A DNA stretch of 64,000 bases from an uncultured Aquimarina sp. (GTDB lineage Bacteria; Bacteroidota; Bacteroidia; Flavobacteriales; Flavobacteriaceae): NCBI GenBank assembly GCA_947500845.1, contig CANMTP010000017.1, positions 25,906 through 89,905 on the forward strand, read 5' to 3'. The notes under the pieces are model-generated. The model worked only from the letters and a program-made list of their open reading frames with translations, had not been told where the DNA came from and searched no databases. Made by a program: the position numbers and the translations under genes. Of this stretch, positions 46,650-55,693 are shown one piece after another; positions within the stretch are counted from its first letter, which is position 1, and every line of letters begins with the position of its first letter.

Positions 46650-47674
46650 TACGTAGATTTGAGAGTTTTTTTACCGTACCATTCTAGCCATAAAACAATA
46701 CCAATACCCACTATAATGAAAAAAATTCCCATATACGTTTCTAGCGCCATTATATTTGGAAAATACCGATCATAATTATCTAATATTGGGTCTCCCAATG
46801 CATCAATTAGTATATTACCCGATGTATCTGTTTTATATATTTTATGTTTCCATGGCCAAACTACGCCTAGTGAACCTGTTATAAATCCTATTATTGAGGC
46901 AAAAGCAGCTGTTTTATATCTTTTAAGTACATAACCCAAGAAGTGAGACAAGGTAACTAAGCCTGTTAATGAACCAAGACTAAAAACAACAAGTACCTTT
47001 AGTAAACGCATTCTTTGTTGATTTTCTATAAATGAAAGATCCCATCTAACAAGATCAGCTATCGTATCATATAAAGCATTTACAGAATCAACTAGTAAGA
47101 GCACGTAATTGCCTAATAAAATCAAAATAAAAGAACCGGAAAGGCCTGGTAAAGTCATACCTGATACACCTATGATACCACATATAAAAACAAACCATAG
47201 ATTGTCATTTTCTCTTGCAGGATCTAATAAACTGATACTTACCCCCGCCACAATACTAATGATTATAAGGCAAATATTTCTTCTACTCCAGTCATTAAAA
47301 TCTTTCACAATGTAATAGATAGAACCCATTATCATTCCAAAAAAAGAAGCCCAAACATAGAGTTCATAGTGCATGATGAGGTAATCCAAAATCTTCGAAA
47401 CACTAAAGTAACTGATCAACATCCCTAAGATCAATAATCCTAGAAATTTACCATTAATATATCGCCAGAAACTTTTAAATCTAAAGTTGATAAAAAGTTT
47501 AAATGCTTTAAAATTTATTTTCTGAAGTGAATAGATGAATTCTTCGTAAAAACCTGCTACAAAGGCAACAACACCTCCAGAAACTCCAGGAACTTTATTG
47601 GCTGCACCCATTGCAAGACCTTTGATGACCAAAAAAAGCTTATCAGTAAAAGTTCGGGTACTTTGTTGCATCAT
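46649..47674 (-). CDS. DUF368/PopT family polyprenyl-phosphate transporter, copy 1
   Basis: The protein has 341 residues, with about eight to ten hydrophobic segments. The N-terminal KGLAMGAANKVPGVSGGVVAFVAGFYEE and the central GVSGMTLPGLSGSFILILLGNY are the duplicated Pro-Gly-Ser family signature. Members of this family (renamed PopT) recycle undecaprenyl phosphate across the membrane for cell-wall and glycan synthesis, by published work I know of. It lies 3 bases after copy 2, in operon with aroE. Confidence 0.9.
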   Translation of the reverse strand: MMQQSTRTFTDKLFLVIKGLAMGAANKVPGVSGGVVAFVAGFYEEFIYSLQKINFKAFKLFINFRFKSFWRYINGKFLGLLILGMLISYFSVSKILDYLIMHYELYVWASFFGMIMGSIYYIVKDFNDWSRRNICLIIISIVAGVSISLLDPARENDNLWFVFICGIIGVSGMTLPGLSGSFILILLGNYVLLLVDSVNALYDTIADLVRWDLSFIENQQRMRLLKVLVVFSLGSLTGLVTLSHFLGYVLKRYKTAAFASIIGFITGSLGVVWPWKHKIYKTDTSGNILIDALGDPILDNYDRYFPNIMALETYMGIFFIIVGIGIVLWLEWYGKKTLKST

Positions 47675-47677
47675 ACG

Positions 47678-48661
47678 CTAGTTTCTTTTTTTCACAGCAA
47701 GGCGCTCTAAGATAAGAATTAATAGAAAACCTACGATTATAAAAAGAACAACCCAAATTATCCTTGGATCACCATCAAATTGAGTCGGGAAAATACTTTT
47801 TTCCAGAAAAGGAACTTCGAGACCTTCAGCATTAATTCTCCAGGATAATACTTTTTTCCAGGGCCATAATTTATTTAATGATCCGATCATAAATCCAGTG
47901 AGAATTGCCAAGGTCATATTTTTATGATTCTTAAACATCCAGTTCAATATTTTAGAGAATAGTTTTAAACCAGTAATAGCCCCAGCACCAATGATTGCCA
48001 ATTTGATTAGGGCTTGTGAAAGTAGTTCAAAATTCAGGCTTGTCAGGCCTTCTCTAAGTTGATTTATAATATCAATGAATGTCTGATATGCTCCCAATAT
48101 CAGTAAAATAAATGCACCTGAAACTCCTGGCAAAATCATAGCGATAATTGCAATAAAACCACAAAAAAGAAGATACCAATTACTATCGGGAGATGCCAAT
48201 GGTTCTGCGATAGTTATGAAATAAGAGAGTATAGCGGCTAAAATAATACCAATAAACACTTTTGGCCTCCATACGGTGATTTGTTTAGCTATATACAGGA
48301 TACTCGCAAGCACCAGTCCAAAGAAAAATGCCCAAAGTAATAAGGGCTCATTATGAAGAAGCCATTTAATGCCTTTAGCCAGGGATAAAATGCTAATCGC
48401 TATTCCGATCAAAAGATAGGATAAGAAAGGGAGATTATATGCTCTCCATGAATTTAAAAAACCATTTTTCTTCCATGTTGAAAAAAAACCTAAATCCAAT
48501 TTGTTAATTGTTTCAATTAATTCTTCATAAATACCGGATATGAAAGCTATTGTTCCTCCAGAAACACCAGGAACCACATCGGCAGCTCCCATAGCCAGAC
48601 CCTTTAAAGAAATAATTAGGTAGTCCTTCAGACTTCTTCGCATATATAATTGTTTTAACAA
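47678..48661 (-). CDS. DUF368/PopT family polyprenyl-phosphate transporter, copy 2
   Basis: The protein has 327 residues (321 if it starts at the Met at 48643, MRRSLKDYLIIS). It carries LKGLAMGAADVVPGVSGGTIAFISGIYEELIET and AMILPGVSGAFILLILGAYQTF, a second intact member of the family, first in the operon and clearly related to copy 1. The two differ through much of the length, so the duplication is not recent. Both keep the signature motifs and both are probably functional. Confidence 0.9.
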   Translation of the reverse strand: MLKQLYMRRSLKDYLIISLKGLAMGAADVVPGVSGGTIAFISGIYEELIETINKLDLGFFSTWKKNGFLNSWRAYNLPFLSYLLIGIAISILSLAKGIKWLLHNEPLLLWAFFFGLVLASILYIAKQITVWRPKVFIGIILAAILSYFITIAEPLASPDSNWYLLFCGFIAIIAMILPGVSGAFILLILGAYQTFIDIINQLREGLTSLNFELLSQALIKLAIIGAGAITGLKLFSKILNWMFKNHKNMTLAILTGFMIGSLNKLWPWKKVLSWRINAEGLEVPFLEKSIFPTQFDGDPRIIWVVLFIIVGFLLILILERLAVKKRN

Positions 48662-48724
48662 TTTCTAGTCAAAACAAATGTATGCATTTTTGAGCTCAAA
48701 CATTATAGAAAAAAAAGGTCTTTT

Positions 48725-50119
48725 TTAGTCTGTTTTATATTCAGAAATTATATTTTTTACCAGAGCAAGATTGAAGACTTTTTCAAAAAGTTCTTCCAAA
48801 ACTATATGGTATTCATAGTCTAGTTCCAAAGCTTTTCTAATATGATATTCGCCTTTTTCAGGATCTTGTCTTTCGTAATGCAGTCCTGCCAGTCGATATT
48901 GAACCTCAGCATTTTCAGGATAAAATTCTATCGCTTGATACAAGTTTTGTACCGCAGCGTCAGATTCACCAAGAAATCTAAGGATGTCAGAACGGTTTAA
49001 CCAGGTTTCTAATTCGTAGTTTCCTAATTCTAAAGCTTTACGATAACCTCGTTCTGCTTCTTCAAAAAAGGCAAGTTTATTATTTATTTTGGCATAACGT
49101 TTCCAATACAAAACGTTTTCCCCATCAATATTGATGGCTTTATTGGTATAGTACAACGCTTTTTGATAGTTACGTTTACGCACATAGTAATCGGTTATGG
49201 CAATCCATCCTTTATCTAACAAAGGATCCTCATGCACTGTTTTAGAATAGTGCTGAATAGCCAAATCATCGTTACCTAATTTTTCAAAACATTTTCCTAT
49301 TCGTAATAAAGCAAAAGAAGTGGGATCGTCTAATTCTAAAGTGATTCGATAATTTTCTATCGCCTCATTATAACGTTTCAATTTTTCAAGTACTTTTCCT
49401 TTTTCAAGATAGGCTCCTATAAAATATTCATCACTTATAATAGCAAAGTCAAATGCGGCAAGAGCCTTTTCATATTCTTTTAAATCAAAATATTGTTTAC
49501 CTACCTGGTGCCAGGCGACTTCGCAATACGGATTTTTGTTTAAAAACATATTTAGGTACTCGATAGCCTCTTCATGTTGTTCTAAAAAATCGAAACAATA
49601 AATTATGTTGTACAGAGCAGAATAATCCTGATCATCTGCTTCCAGACAGCGCATAAAGTTAGTCTTGGCATTCTCAAAATCATCCATAAACAGATACTCC
49701 ATTCCAATAAGGGAATAGACATCGGCCTCATCATTTGTAAATCCCAGTGCCGTATTTAAAAGCTCAATCGCTTTAAAATGTTCATTTTGCTTAGAGAGAA
49801 TGTTTGCTTTCTGAATATATATCTCTTCATTTTCAGGCTCTATCGCATGTAATTGAGCCAGAAGCGTATCTGCTTTTTCCAAGCGATCTTCAAAAACAAG
49901 TACTTCAACCTGAAGTAGTTTGAGGTTTACCGAAGATGGGTGTTGAGACAGACCAAGAGAGATAGCCTTTTTGGCTTTAGCAATCTTTCCGTTTTCCAGA
50001 TAATGATGGATAATAGATTCAAACTCATCTGAATCAAAAAATTTAACATCATTAGATCTCAGCATAGACTCGTATCGAGTGATTGAGAAATTGTTTTCTT
50101 CTTCGTGGTTAAATTTCAT
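48725..50119 (-). CDS. Tetratricopeptide repeat protein
   Basis: The protein has 464 residues, almost entirely TPR helices from about 40 to 440 (for example YSLIGMEYLFMDDFENAKTNFMRCLEAD, YLEKGKVLEKLKRYNEAIENYRITLELD, ETWLNRSDILRFLGESDAAVQNLYQAIEFYP). There is no signal peptide, so it is cytoplasmic and probably an adaptor. The partner is unknown. It precedes the PopT-PopT-aroE genes by 63 bases on the same strand. Confidence 0.92.
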   Translation of the reverse strand: MKFNHEEENNFSITRYESMLRSNDVKFFDSDEFESIIHHYLENGKIAKAKKAISLGLSQHPSSVNLKLLQVEVLVFEDRLEKADTLLAQLHAIEPENEEIYIQKANILSKQNEHFKAIELLNTALGFTNDEADVYSLIGMEYLFMDDFENAKTNFMRCLEADDQDYSALYNIIYCFDFLEQHEEAIEYLNMFLNKNPYCEVAWHQVGKQYFDLKEYEKALAAFDFAIISDEYFIGAYLEKGKVLEKLKRYNEAIENYRITLELDDPTSFALLRIGKCFEKLGNDDLAIQHYSKTVHEDPLLDKGWIAITDYYVRKRNYQKALYYTNKAINIDGENVLYWKRYAKINNKLAFFEEAERGYRKALELGNYELETWLNRSDILRFLGESDAAVQNLYQAIEFYPENAEVQYRLAGLHYERQDPEKGEYHIRKALELDYEYHIVLEELFEKVFNLALVKNIISEYKTD

Positions 50120-50442
50120 ACACGTTGATTAAATATGCTCAATAAATCAATAAGTAATGTAGCTGCTCTTTCTATTTTCCCCAACAAGAAAGAAATGTAT
50201 ATACTCCAATACTTTATTTATTTTTTGCATTATTGATTTCCTCAGTATTAAAATTACAAATGAAATTGATCATTTAAACTTCAAGAATCAATTGTTTTTA
50301 ACAAACTAATTAACAAAATATGTACCATTGTACATATAATGAGTAAGAGTTTTGTAATTAAGATAAGCTACTTTAGTATACAAGATTTGTGAAAAGAAAA
50401 GTTTACCTATTAAAGATACGGTTTTTTTATCAAAATCGTATA
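50120..50442. other. Intergenic region with a weak palindrome
   Basis: This 323-base stretch lies between the TPR gene start and the aminotransferase stop. ATATGTAC (50318-50325) with GTACATAT (50330-50337) forms an 8-bp hairpin; otherwise it is AT-rich with no recognised gene or promoter motif. Confidence 0.5.
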
Positions 50443-51639
50443 TTAGAGTTTGTTTTTACGATCTTGAATTTGATCCAAAACATCTAGTATAATATCACAC
50501 CCTTCCTTTATTTCTTCTATAGAAATAGTCAGGGGTGGAGTAATGCGCACTGCTTTGGGCTCAAATAGTAGCCAAAATAATATAAGCCCTTTTTCCTGAC
50601 ATCTCAATACAATTTGATTCGTTATTTCTGCAGCATCCGTAATGATGGCTAGCATTAAACCTAATCCTCTTATTTCTTTAATTAATGGATGTACTAATAG
50701 TGATCTGAATAGTTTTTCTTTTTCCAAAGTTTCTGCCATTAAGTCACTTTCTGTTAGTTCCCGTAATGTTGCCAAAGCGGCAGATGCGATAACCGGATTG
50801 CCTCCAAAGGTAGTAATATGTCCTAATTCTGGATTGTCTTGAAGCTGATCCATCATTGCTGATGATGCCGTAAACGCTCCTATAGGCATACCGCCGCCCA
50901 TTCCTTTACCCATTACTACAATATCAGGAATGATATTATAATTTTGGAAACCAAATAATTTACCAGTTCTACCAAATCCTGGCTGGATTTCATCTAGAAT
51001 CAATAACGCTCCCACTTGATCGCAGCGTTCCTTTACTTTTTTTAAGTAATCGTTTTTAGGTTTAATAAAACCAGCTCCTCCCTGTATCGTCTCTAAAATG
51101 ACCGCTGCAGTTCTATAAGTAATGTCCTGGAGATGCTTTTCTTCATTAAAGCAGATAAAATGCACGTCTGGAATAAGAGGTCGAAATGCTTGTTTACGTT
51201 CTTCATATCCCATAACGCTCATAGATCCCATCGTATTGCCATGATATGCAAGGTTGGCGGCAATAATTTGACTTCTCCCGGTAACTCTTCGCGCCAGTTT
51301 TAATGATCCTTCGATGGCTTCGGTACCAGAATTAGTTAGATATGTTTTTTCTAAGGGGTAGGGAATGTGAGTTGCCAGAAGTTTTGTGAGCTCAACAGCT
51401 GGCTTTTGAATGTATTCTCCATACACCATCACATGCAAATATTTGTCTAATTGTTGTTTTACGGCATTAACAACTCGCGGATGTTGGTGACCTAAGCTAC
51501 AAGCAGATACACCAGCTACAAAATCTAAGTATTTCTTACCATCTGTATCAAAGATGTAAGAGCCTTTAGCATGAGAAATTTCCATGGCTAATGGGTGTGG
51601 TGTTGTTTGCGCTTGGTATTTGAAAAAATCCTGTTTCAA
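50443..51639 (-). CDS. Class III aminotransferase (acetylornithine/ornithine-type fold)
   Basis: The protein has 398 residues. GKKYLDFVAGVSACSLGHQHPRVVNAV, YLTNSGTEAIEGSLKLARR and LLILDEIQPGFGRTGKLFGFQ are the class III pattern; the PLP lysine is in VVMGKGMGGGMPIGAF, and ITTFGGNPVIASAALATL follows. The automatic name would be aspartate aminotransferase family or ArgD; no arginine gene is near, so the substrate is open. It starts 60 bases after the OstA-like gene stop, on the same strand, and may be co-transcribed with it. Confidence 0.88.
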   Translation of the reverse strand: MKQDFFKYQAQTTPHPLAMEISHAKGSYIFDTDGKKYLDFVAGVSACSLGHQHPRVVNAVKQQLDKYLHVMVYGEYIQKPAVELTKLLATHIPYPLEKTYLTNSGTEAIEGSLKLARRVTGRSQIIAANLAYHGNTMGSMSVMGYEERKQAFRPLIPDVHFICFNEEKHLQDITYRTAAVILETIQGGAGFIKPKNDYLKKVKERCDQVGALLILDEIQPGFGRTGKLFGFQNYNIIPDIVVMGKGMGGGMPIGAFTASSAMMDQLQDNPELGHITTFGGNPVIASAALATLRELTESDLMAETLEKEKLFRSLLVHPLIKEIRGLGLMLAIITDAAEITNQIVLRCQEKGLILFWLLFEPKAVRITPPLTISIEEIKEGCDIILDVLDQIQDRKNKL

Positions 51640-51698
51640 GAATGTGTTTTTGAGTCGTATGAAATGTAATTAATCAAAAAAGAAGATAAACTTTTAGT

Positions 51699-53576
51699 TT
51701 ATTTATTATTAGATATGCTTTTTATGCTGTCTTGCAGTTTTTTCGCGTATTTTAATGTAGTAACTGTTATACTATCTCGTTGTCTTGCAGTTCGAGTAAG
51801 ATCAGGATCAATAAAAGAGGTCTTTTTTTGATTTTTTTTCTCTTCGGGATCAATTTCCTCTTTTATTTTTTGTTGAATAGGAATAGAATCTAACTGTTCA
51901 TTGGTTTCCTTAAGTTCAGCGTCTTTTAGCTCTTGCTCCAACAGACGTGATCCTTCAGATTTATTTTCTTCCAAACGTTTTATGGTTTCCTCATCGAAGA
52001 AGTCAGCTTCATCTTTTGGTAAAGGTATCCCTGTTATTTTGATGAGTTTTGGAGGCGACTCTCCTCTAAAAAGATCTGCCTTACTAGTTATCTTTTCTTC
52101 TCCTCGCCAAATAAAACCAGAAAGCTCACGAGCATTTTCTGGGAGATCAATTTCGCGATACAATGTACCATCCACATTTTGATAATAGTAAACATCTTCA
52201 ATCTCTTGATTACTTAGGAGTAAGCGAATAGAGCTAGAAAGAACCTTATTAATACCAATTAATTTTAGGTCTCCTTCGCTTTCTCGTTGATAAAAAATAG
52301 TTTCGGTATTTTTATCAATATCCACCTGATAGATTTCATTATCCCTGAATAGTCCATAAAGACTTTGGCCTTTTACCTGGTTATATCCGGCTTTCAATGT
52401 ATCCTCCTGAACAAGAAATGCATTTTGATATACTAAAAGCGAATCTAACTTTTCGGTTTCTTTATTTGAAATGATTTTTATAGTATCACCGGTCATTTGA
52501 TTTCTCTGTGACCAAACAATGGGTTTGCCTATCATTTTGGTATATCCAGTGGTTTGATCTACGTTAATAGAATCACTCTTACCGCTCATGTTACTTTTGT
52601 ATATTCTTACGTCATAAAACCCATTCATAATTCTTTTCTCTGGTTTTCCTGTAACCATAAGAGTATCACTATGAATATAGATGGAATCTTTTTCTTGCAA
52701 CGTAGCGGCTAGTGCTCTTTTGGTAATAAAAACAGAATCTTTGTCTTTAAAAACTTCGGCATAGTGACCTGTAATTACAGAGCTATTAGCTGTATCTAAT
52801 ACTTTTATATTATTGGTTGCCGATGCAAATTGAATAGCGCTATTGTAAAAAATACTATCTCCAAATACCGTACGGTTGTCATAATCGATTCTTGCATTTT
52901 TTATGGCATATCCTGTTTTGACGTTGGTGTCATAAAACCCTCTTTCACAATATAATGTACTTTCTTTACCCTGTACTGTCGAAGGCCCATAAAGATAGGC
53001 GTGCCCATTTTCAGTAAAATAATCCAGCCGGTCAGAATCTACAGTGTTTTCAGGATTGACAATTTTCACCTTGGTATTAAATGAATATTGTTTTCTATCC
53101 ATAAAATAACGGCCAATTTTACTAGTTAATGTGTTCGAAGAATCCTTAACAGTTCCCCCACTGCGATAATAGGCCTGTTGTCTTATTCTATCAAAGAATA
53201 GCGTATCAGTGCGTAAAGTATTGGAAGGGGTTTCCATAAATACATTATCACTTGCATACGCAAATTTTGTATTCCCGTTATACTCTGCATACTTACTAGT
53301 CATGGTAAGTGTATCTCCTTGTTTAATGATCACATTACCGAGTGCTTTTACAAATTTATCTTCACCATAATGAATGGCCTGATCACACCAGATTTCTACC
53401 CCTTCGTGTTGCATATACACTTGCTTATCTACTTTGGCAAGAATGGTAGCTCCGGGAAATCTGTTTTGATCTTTTATCGTTCGATCAGACTGGACTTTAA
53501 TTTGTTTTCCTTCCTGTGCAATAGTTATCGTAGAGAAAAGTAAACTTAAAACTATATAGAAAAATGTATTCTTCAA
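51699..53576 (-). CDS. OstA-like outer-membrane LPS-transport protein
   Basis: The protein has 625 residues. The signal peptide is MKNTFFYIVLSLLFSTITIAQ. The mature part repeats the LptA/OstA beta-jellyroll unit: VYMQHEGVEIWCDQAIHYGEDKFVKALGNVIIKQGDTLTM and similar KVKIVNPENTVDSDRLDYFTENG, KNARIDYDNRTVFGDSIFYN and DTLMVTGKPEKRIM. It resembles LptA fused with extra OstA repeats, not LptD with its barrel. It would carry LPS across the periplasm. The C-terminal 100 residues are charged and probably disordered (DEADFFDEETIKRLEENKSEGS and beyond). The gene lies next to an aminotransferase gene, as is common in Flavobacteria. Confidence 0.85.
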   Translation of the reverse strand: MKNTFFYIVLSLLFSTITIAQEGKQIKVQSDRTIKDQNRFPGATILAKVDKQVYMQHEGVEIWCDQAIHYGEDKFVKALGNVIIKQGDTLTMTSKYAEYNGNTKFAYASDNVFMETPSNTLRTDTLFFDRIRQQAYYRSGGTVKDSSNTLTSKIGRYFMDRKQYSFNTKVKIVNPENTVDSDRLDYFTENGHAYLYGPSTVQGKESTLYCERGFYDTNVKTGYAIKNARIDYDNRTVFGDSIFYNSAIQFASATNNIKVLDTANSSVITGHYAEVFKDKDSVFITKRALAATLQEKDSIYIHSDTLMVTGKPEKRIMNGFYDVRIYKSNMSGKSDSINVDQTTGYTKMIGKPIVWSQRNQMTGDTIKIISNKETEKLDSLLVYQNAFLVQEDTLKAGYNQVKGQSLYGLFRDNEIYQVDIDKNTETIFYQRESEGDLKLIGINKVLSSSIRLLLSNQEIEDVYYYQNVDGTLYREIDLPENARELSGFIWRGEEKITSKADLFRGESPPKLIKITGIPLPKDEADFFDEETIKRLEENKSEGSRLLEQELKDAELKETNEQLDSIPIQQKIKEEIDPEEKKNQKKTSFIDPDLTRTARQRDSITVTTLKYAKKLQDSIKSISNNK

Positions 53577-53924
53577 GTATTTTCAAATTTGTATGCAAAA
53601 TAACGAAAATTGTATCTAATGATTGTAGCCCTTCACATAAAATAAGCCTTTGTCTACATAAATACTTAAAGAAGACTTCAATGTTGCGCCGCTATACTAA
53701 TCTTAAAAACTTGCTTAACTATAGAATTGTAGTTCGAAGATAGTACTGTAGTGTTCAACTAATTAAAATATAGCAAAAAAGGTCTATAAAGTATATTTTA
53801 TAACTATCTGTATCATTAAGCAGAGTCGACATGTATTGACAATCATAAATGATGATCTCTCGACTCTGCTCGAGATGATATAAAAGTCAACTTTTTTTTC
53901 CTTTTTTGATTTTCTACTATTGAG
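53577..53924. other. Intergenic region with an inverted repeat
   Basis: This 348-base gap lies between the purA stop and the OstA-like start. It holds the inverted repeat at 53819-53870; the remainder is AT-rich and shows no gene. Confidence 0.5.
53819..53870. repeat. Inverted repeat, perhaps a REP-type element
   Basis: AGCAGAGTCGA (53819-53829) pairs perfectly with TCGACTCTGCT (53860-53870) around a 30-base loop. The right arm overlaps a second palindrome, TCTCGA...TCGAGA. Similar ATGATCTC-type phrases occur upstream of hsp20. It may be a different REP family from that at 17.9 kb. Confidence 0.5.
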
Positions 53925-55196
53925 CTATCTGTGGATCGTTTGTTTTCTATCGGGTCCAACGGACACAATAGTAATTGGAGTTTCGAGTTCTTTTTCCAGA
54001 AAAGCAATATACTCGTTTAGTGCTTTAGGAAGTTGAGAAGCATCTGTCATTTTTGTTAGATCTTCAGACCAACCTTTCATCTCTGTATAAATAGGAGTGA
54101 CATTCTCTGGTTCGATATTATAGGGTAAGTGAGTAATGGTTTTGCCTTTATATTTATACGCAGTACAAACTTTAAGAGATGTAAAGCCGCTCAATACGTC
54201 ACCTTTCATCATCATTAATTTGGTAACACCATTAATGTGTACGGCATATTTTAAGGCAACGAGGTCTAACCAACCACATCTTCTTGGTCTACCAGTTGTA
54301 GCTCCAAATTCATGCCCTACTTTGGCCATTGTTTCTCCATCGCTATCAAATAATTCTGTTGGGAACGGCCCACTACCAACGCGGGTAGTATATGCTTTAA
54401 AAATTCCGAAAACATCTTTTATTTTGTTAGGGGCTATTCCTAAACCTGTACATGCTCCAGCAGCAGTTGTGTTTGATGAGGTTACAAATGGATAAGTTCC
54501 AAAATCTATATCTAAAAGTGATCCTTGAGCACCCTCAGCCAAAATGGTTTTTCCATCTTTTTGCGCTTGGTACAAGTATTCTTCACTATCAATGAAAGTA
54601 AGTGTTTTTAGTGTTTTAACTGCTTCAAAAAATTCACCCTCTAGTTCTTGAAGATCGTATTCGATTTTTGAATCGTAGAAATCGATCATCGCTTCGTGTT
54701 TATTTGCCAGGGCACGATAACGTTTTTTCCAATCACTAAGCTCCAGGTCACCAACGCGCATACCATTTCTACCAGTTTTATCCATATAAGTAGGACCAAT
54801 TCCTTTAAGCGTAGAACCTATCTTTGCTTTTCCTTTGGATGCTTCAGAAGCCGCGTCAAGAATTCTATGTGTTGGAAGAATAAGATGGGCTTTTCTAGAG
54901 ATTAATAGCTTGGATTTATAATCCAAATTAAATTTATTCAGGTTATCTAATTCTTTTTTGAAGATTACGGGGTCAATAACAACGCCATTTCCGACCAAAT
55001 TAATGGCTTTATCATGAAAAATACCGCTAGGAATGGTATGTAATACATGTTTGATACCGTCAAATTCTAAAGTATGCCCAGCATTTGGTCCTCCTTGAAA
55101 TCGAGCAATGATATCATAATCTTTTGTAAGAACGTCTACAATTTTTCCTTTACCCTCGTCTCCCCATTGAAGACCAAGTAATAAGTTTACCGCCAT
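53925..55196 (-). CDS. purA: Adenylosuccinate synthase
   Basis: The protein has 423 residues. LLGLQWGDEGKGKIVDVLT is the GTP/P-loop motif, ARFQGGPNAGHTLEFDG and KAKIGSTLKGIGPTYMDKTGRNG follow, and FVTSSNTTAAGACTGLGI and GATTGRPRRCGWLDLVALKYA complete the active site. It converts IMP and aspartate to adenylosuccinate. The start codon overlaps the stop of the fur-type gene by one base, so both are on one transcript (fur-purA). This order (spoT-fur-purA) is, as I recall, conserved in Flavobacteria. Confidence 0.98.
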   Translation of the reverse strand: MAVNLLLGLQWGDEGKGKIVDVLTKDYDIIARFQGGPNAGHTLEFDGIKHVLHTIPSGIFHDKAINLVGNGVVIDPVIFKKELDNLNKFNLDYKSKLLISRKAHLILPTHRILDAASEASKGKAKIGSTLKGIGPTYMDKTGRNGMRVGDLELSDWKKRYRALANKHEAMIDFYDSKIEYDLQELEGEFFEAVKTLKTLTFIDSEEYLYQAQKDGKTILAEGAQGSLLDIDFGTYPFVTSSNTTAAGACTGLGIAPNKIKDVFGIFKAYTTRVGSGPFPTELFDSDGETMAKVGHEFGATTGRPRRCGWLDLVALKYAVHINGVTKLMMMKGDVLSGFTSLKVCTAYKYKGKTITHLPYNIEPENVTPIYTEMKGWSEDLTKMTDASQLPKALNEYIAFLEKELETPITIVSVGPDRKQTIHR

Positions 55197-55663
55197 TATT
55201 TGTCTTGATTAGTTGATTTTTTTTTGGTTCCGTAGAAATACAATGAGTGATTGGTAATATCAACATCAAAAATTTCTTCGATTGTTTTTTTTATGGATTG
55301 AATTCTAGGATCACAGAATTCGAGTACATCACCAGTATCGGTAAGAATAAGATGATCATGTTGTCGATCAAAATAAGATTTTTCATATTGTGCTTGATTT
55401 TGCCCAAATTGATGTTTTCTTACCAACTTACATTCCAACAAAAGCTCGATGGTATTGTATAAGGTAGCACGACTAACTCTATAGTTTTTATTTTTCATTT
55501 TGATATAAAGAGATTCTATATCAAAATGCTCATCGCTTTCGTAAATTTCCTGTAGTATAGCGTATCTTTCGGGTGTTTTTCGATGGCCATTTTCTTCTAA
55601 GAAGCTGGTAAATACATTCTTAACGATAACTTGATCGTTTTGTGTAGTTGCTTTAGTACTCAT
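55196..55663 (-). CDS. Fur-family metalloregulator
   Basis: The protein has 155 residues. The winged-helix part is [58 protein letters not shown]. The dimerisation part has the metal site [26 protein letters not shown]. The C-terminal CxxC zinc motifs of many Fur/PerR proteins are absent. The target metal (iron, zinc, peroxide) cannot be told. It heads an operon with purA and has its own -7 element within the 3' end of spoT. Confidence 0.9.
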   Translation of the reverse strand: MSTKATTQNDQVIVKNVFTSFLEENGHRKTPERYAILQEIYESDEHFDIESLYIKMKNKNYRVSRATLYNTIELLLECKLVRKHQFGQNQAQYEKSYFDRQHDHLILTDTGDVLEFCDPRIQSIKKTIEEIFDVDITNHSLYFYGTKKKSTNQDK

Positions 55664-55676
55664 ACGTTTAAAAACG

Positions 55677-55684
55677 CAAAGTTA
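55677..55684 (-). promoter_or_regulatory. -7 promoter element of the fur-purA operon
   Basis: The minus strand reads TAACTTTG, matching TAnnTTTG, 13 bases upstream of the fur-type start and just upstream of or within the 3' end of spoT. No clear -33 TTG. Confidence 0.6.
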
Positions 55685-55693
55685 CATTATTTT

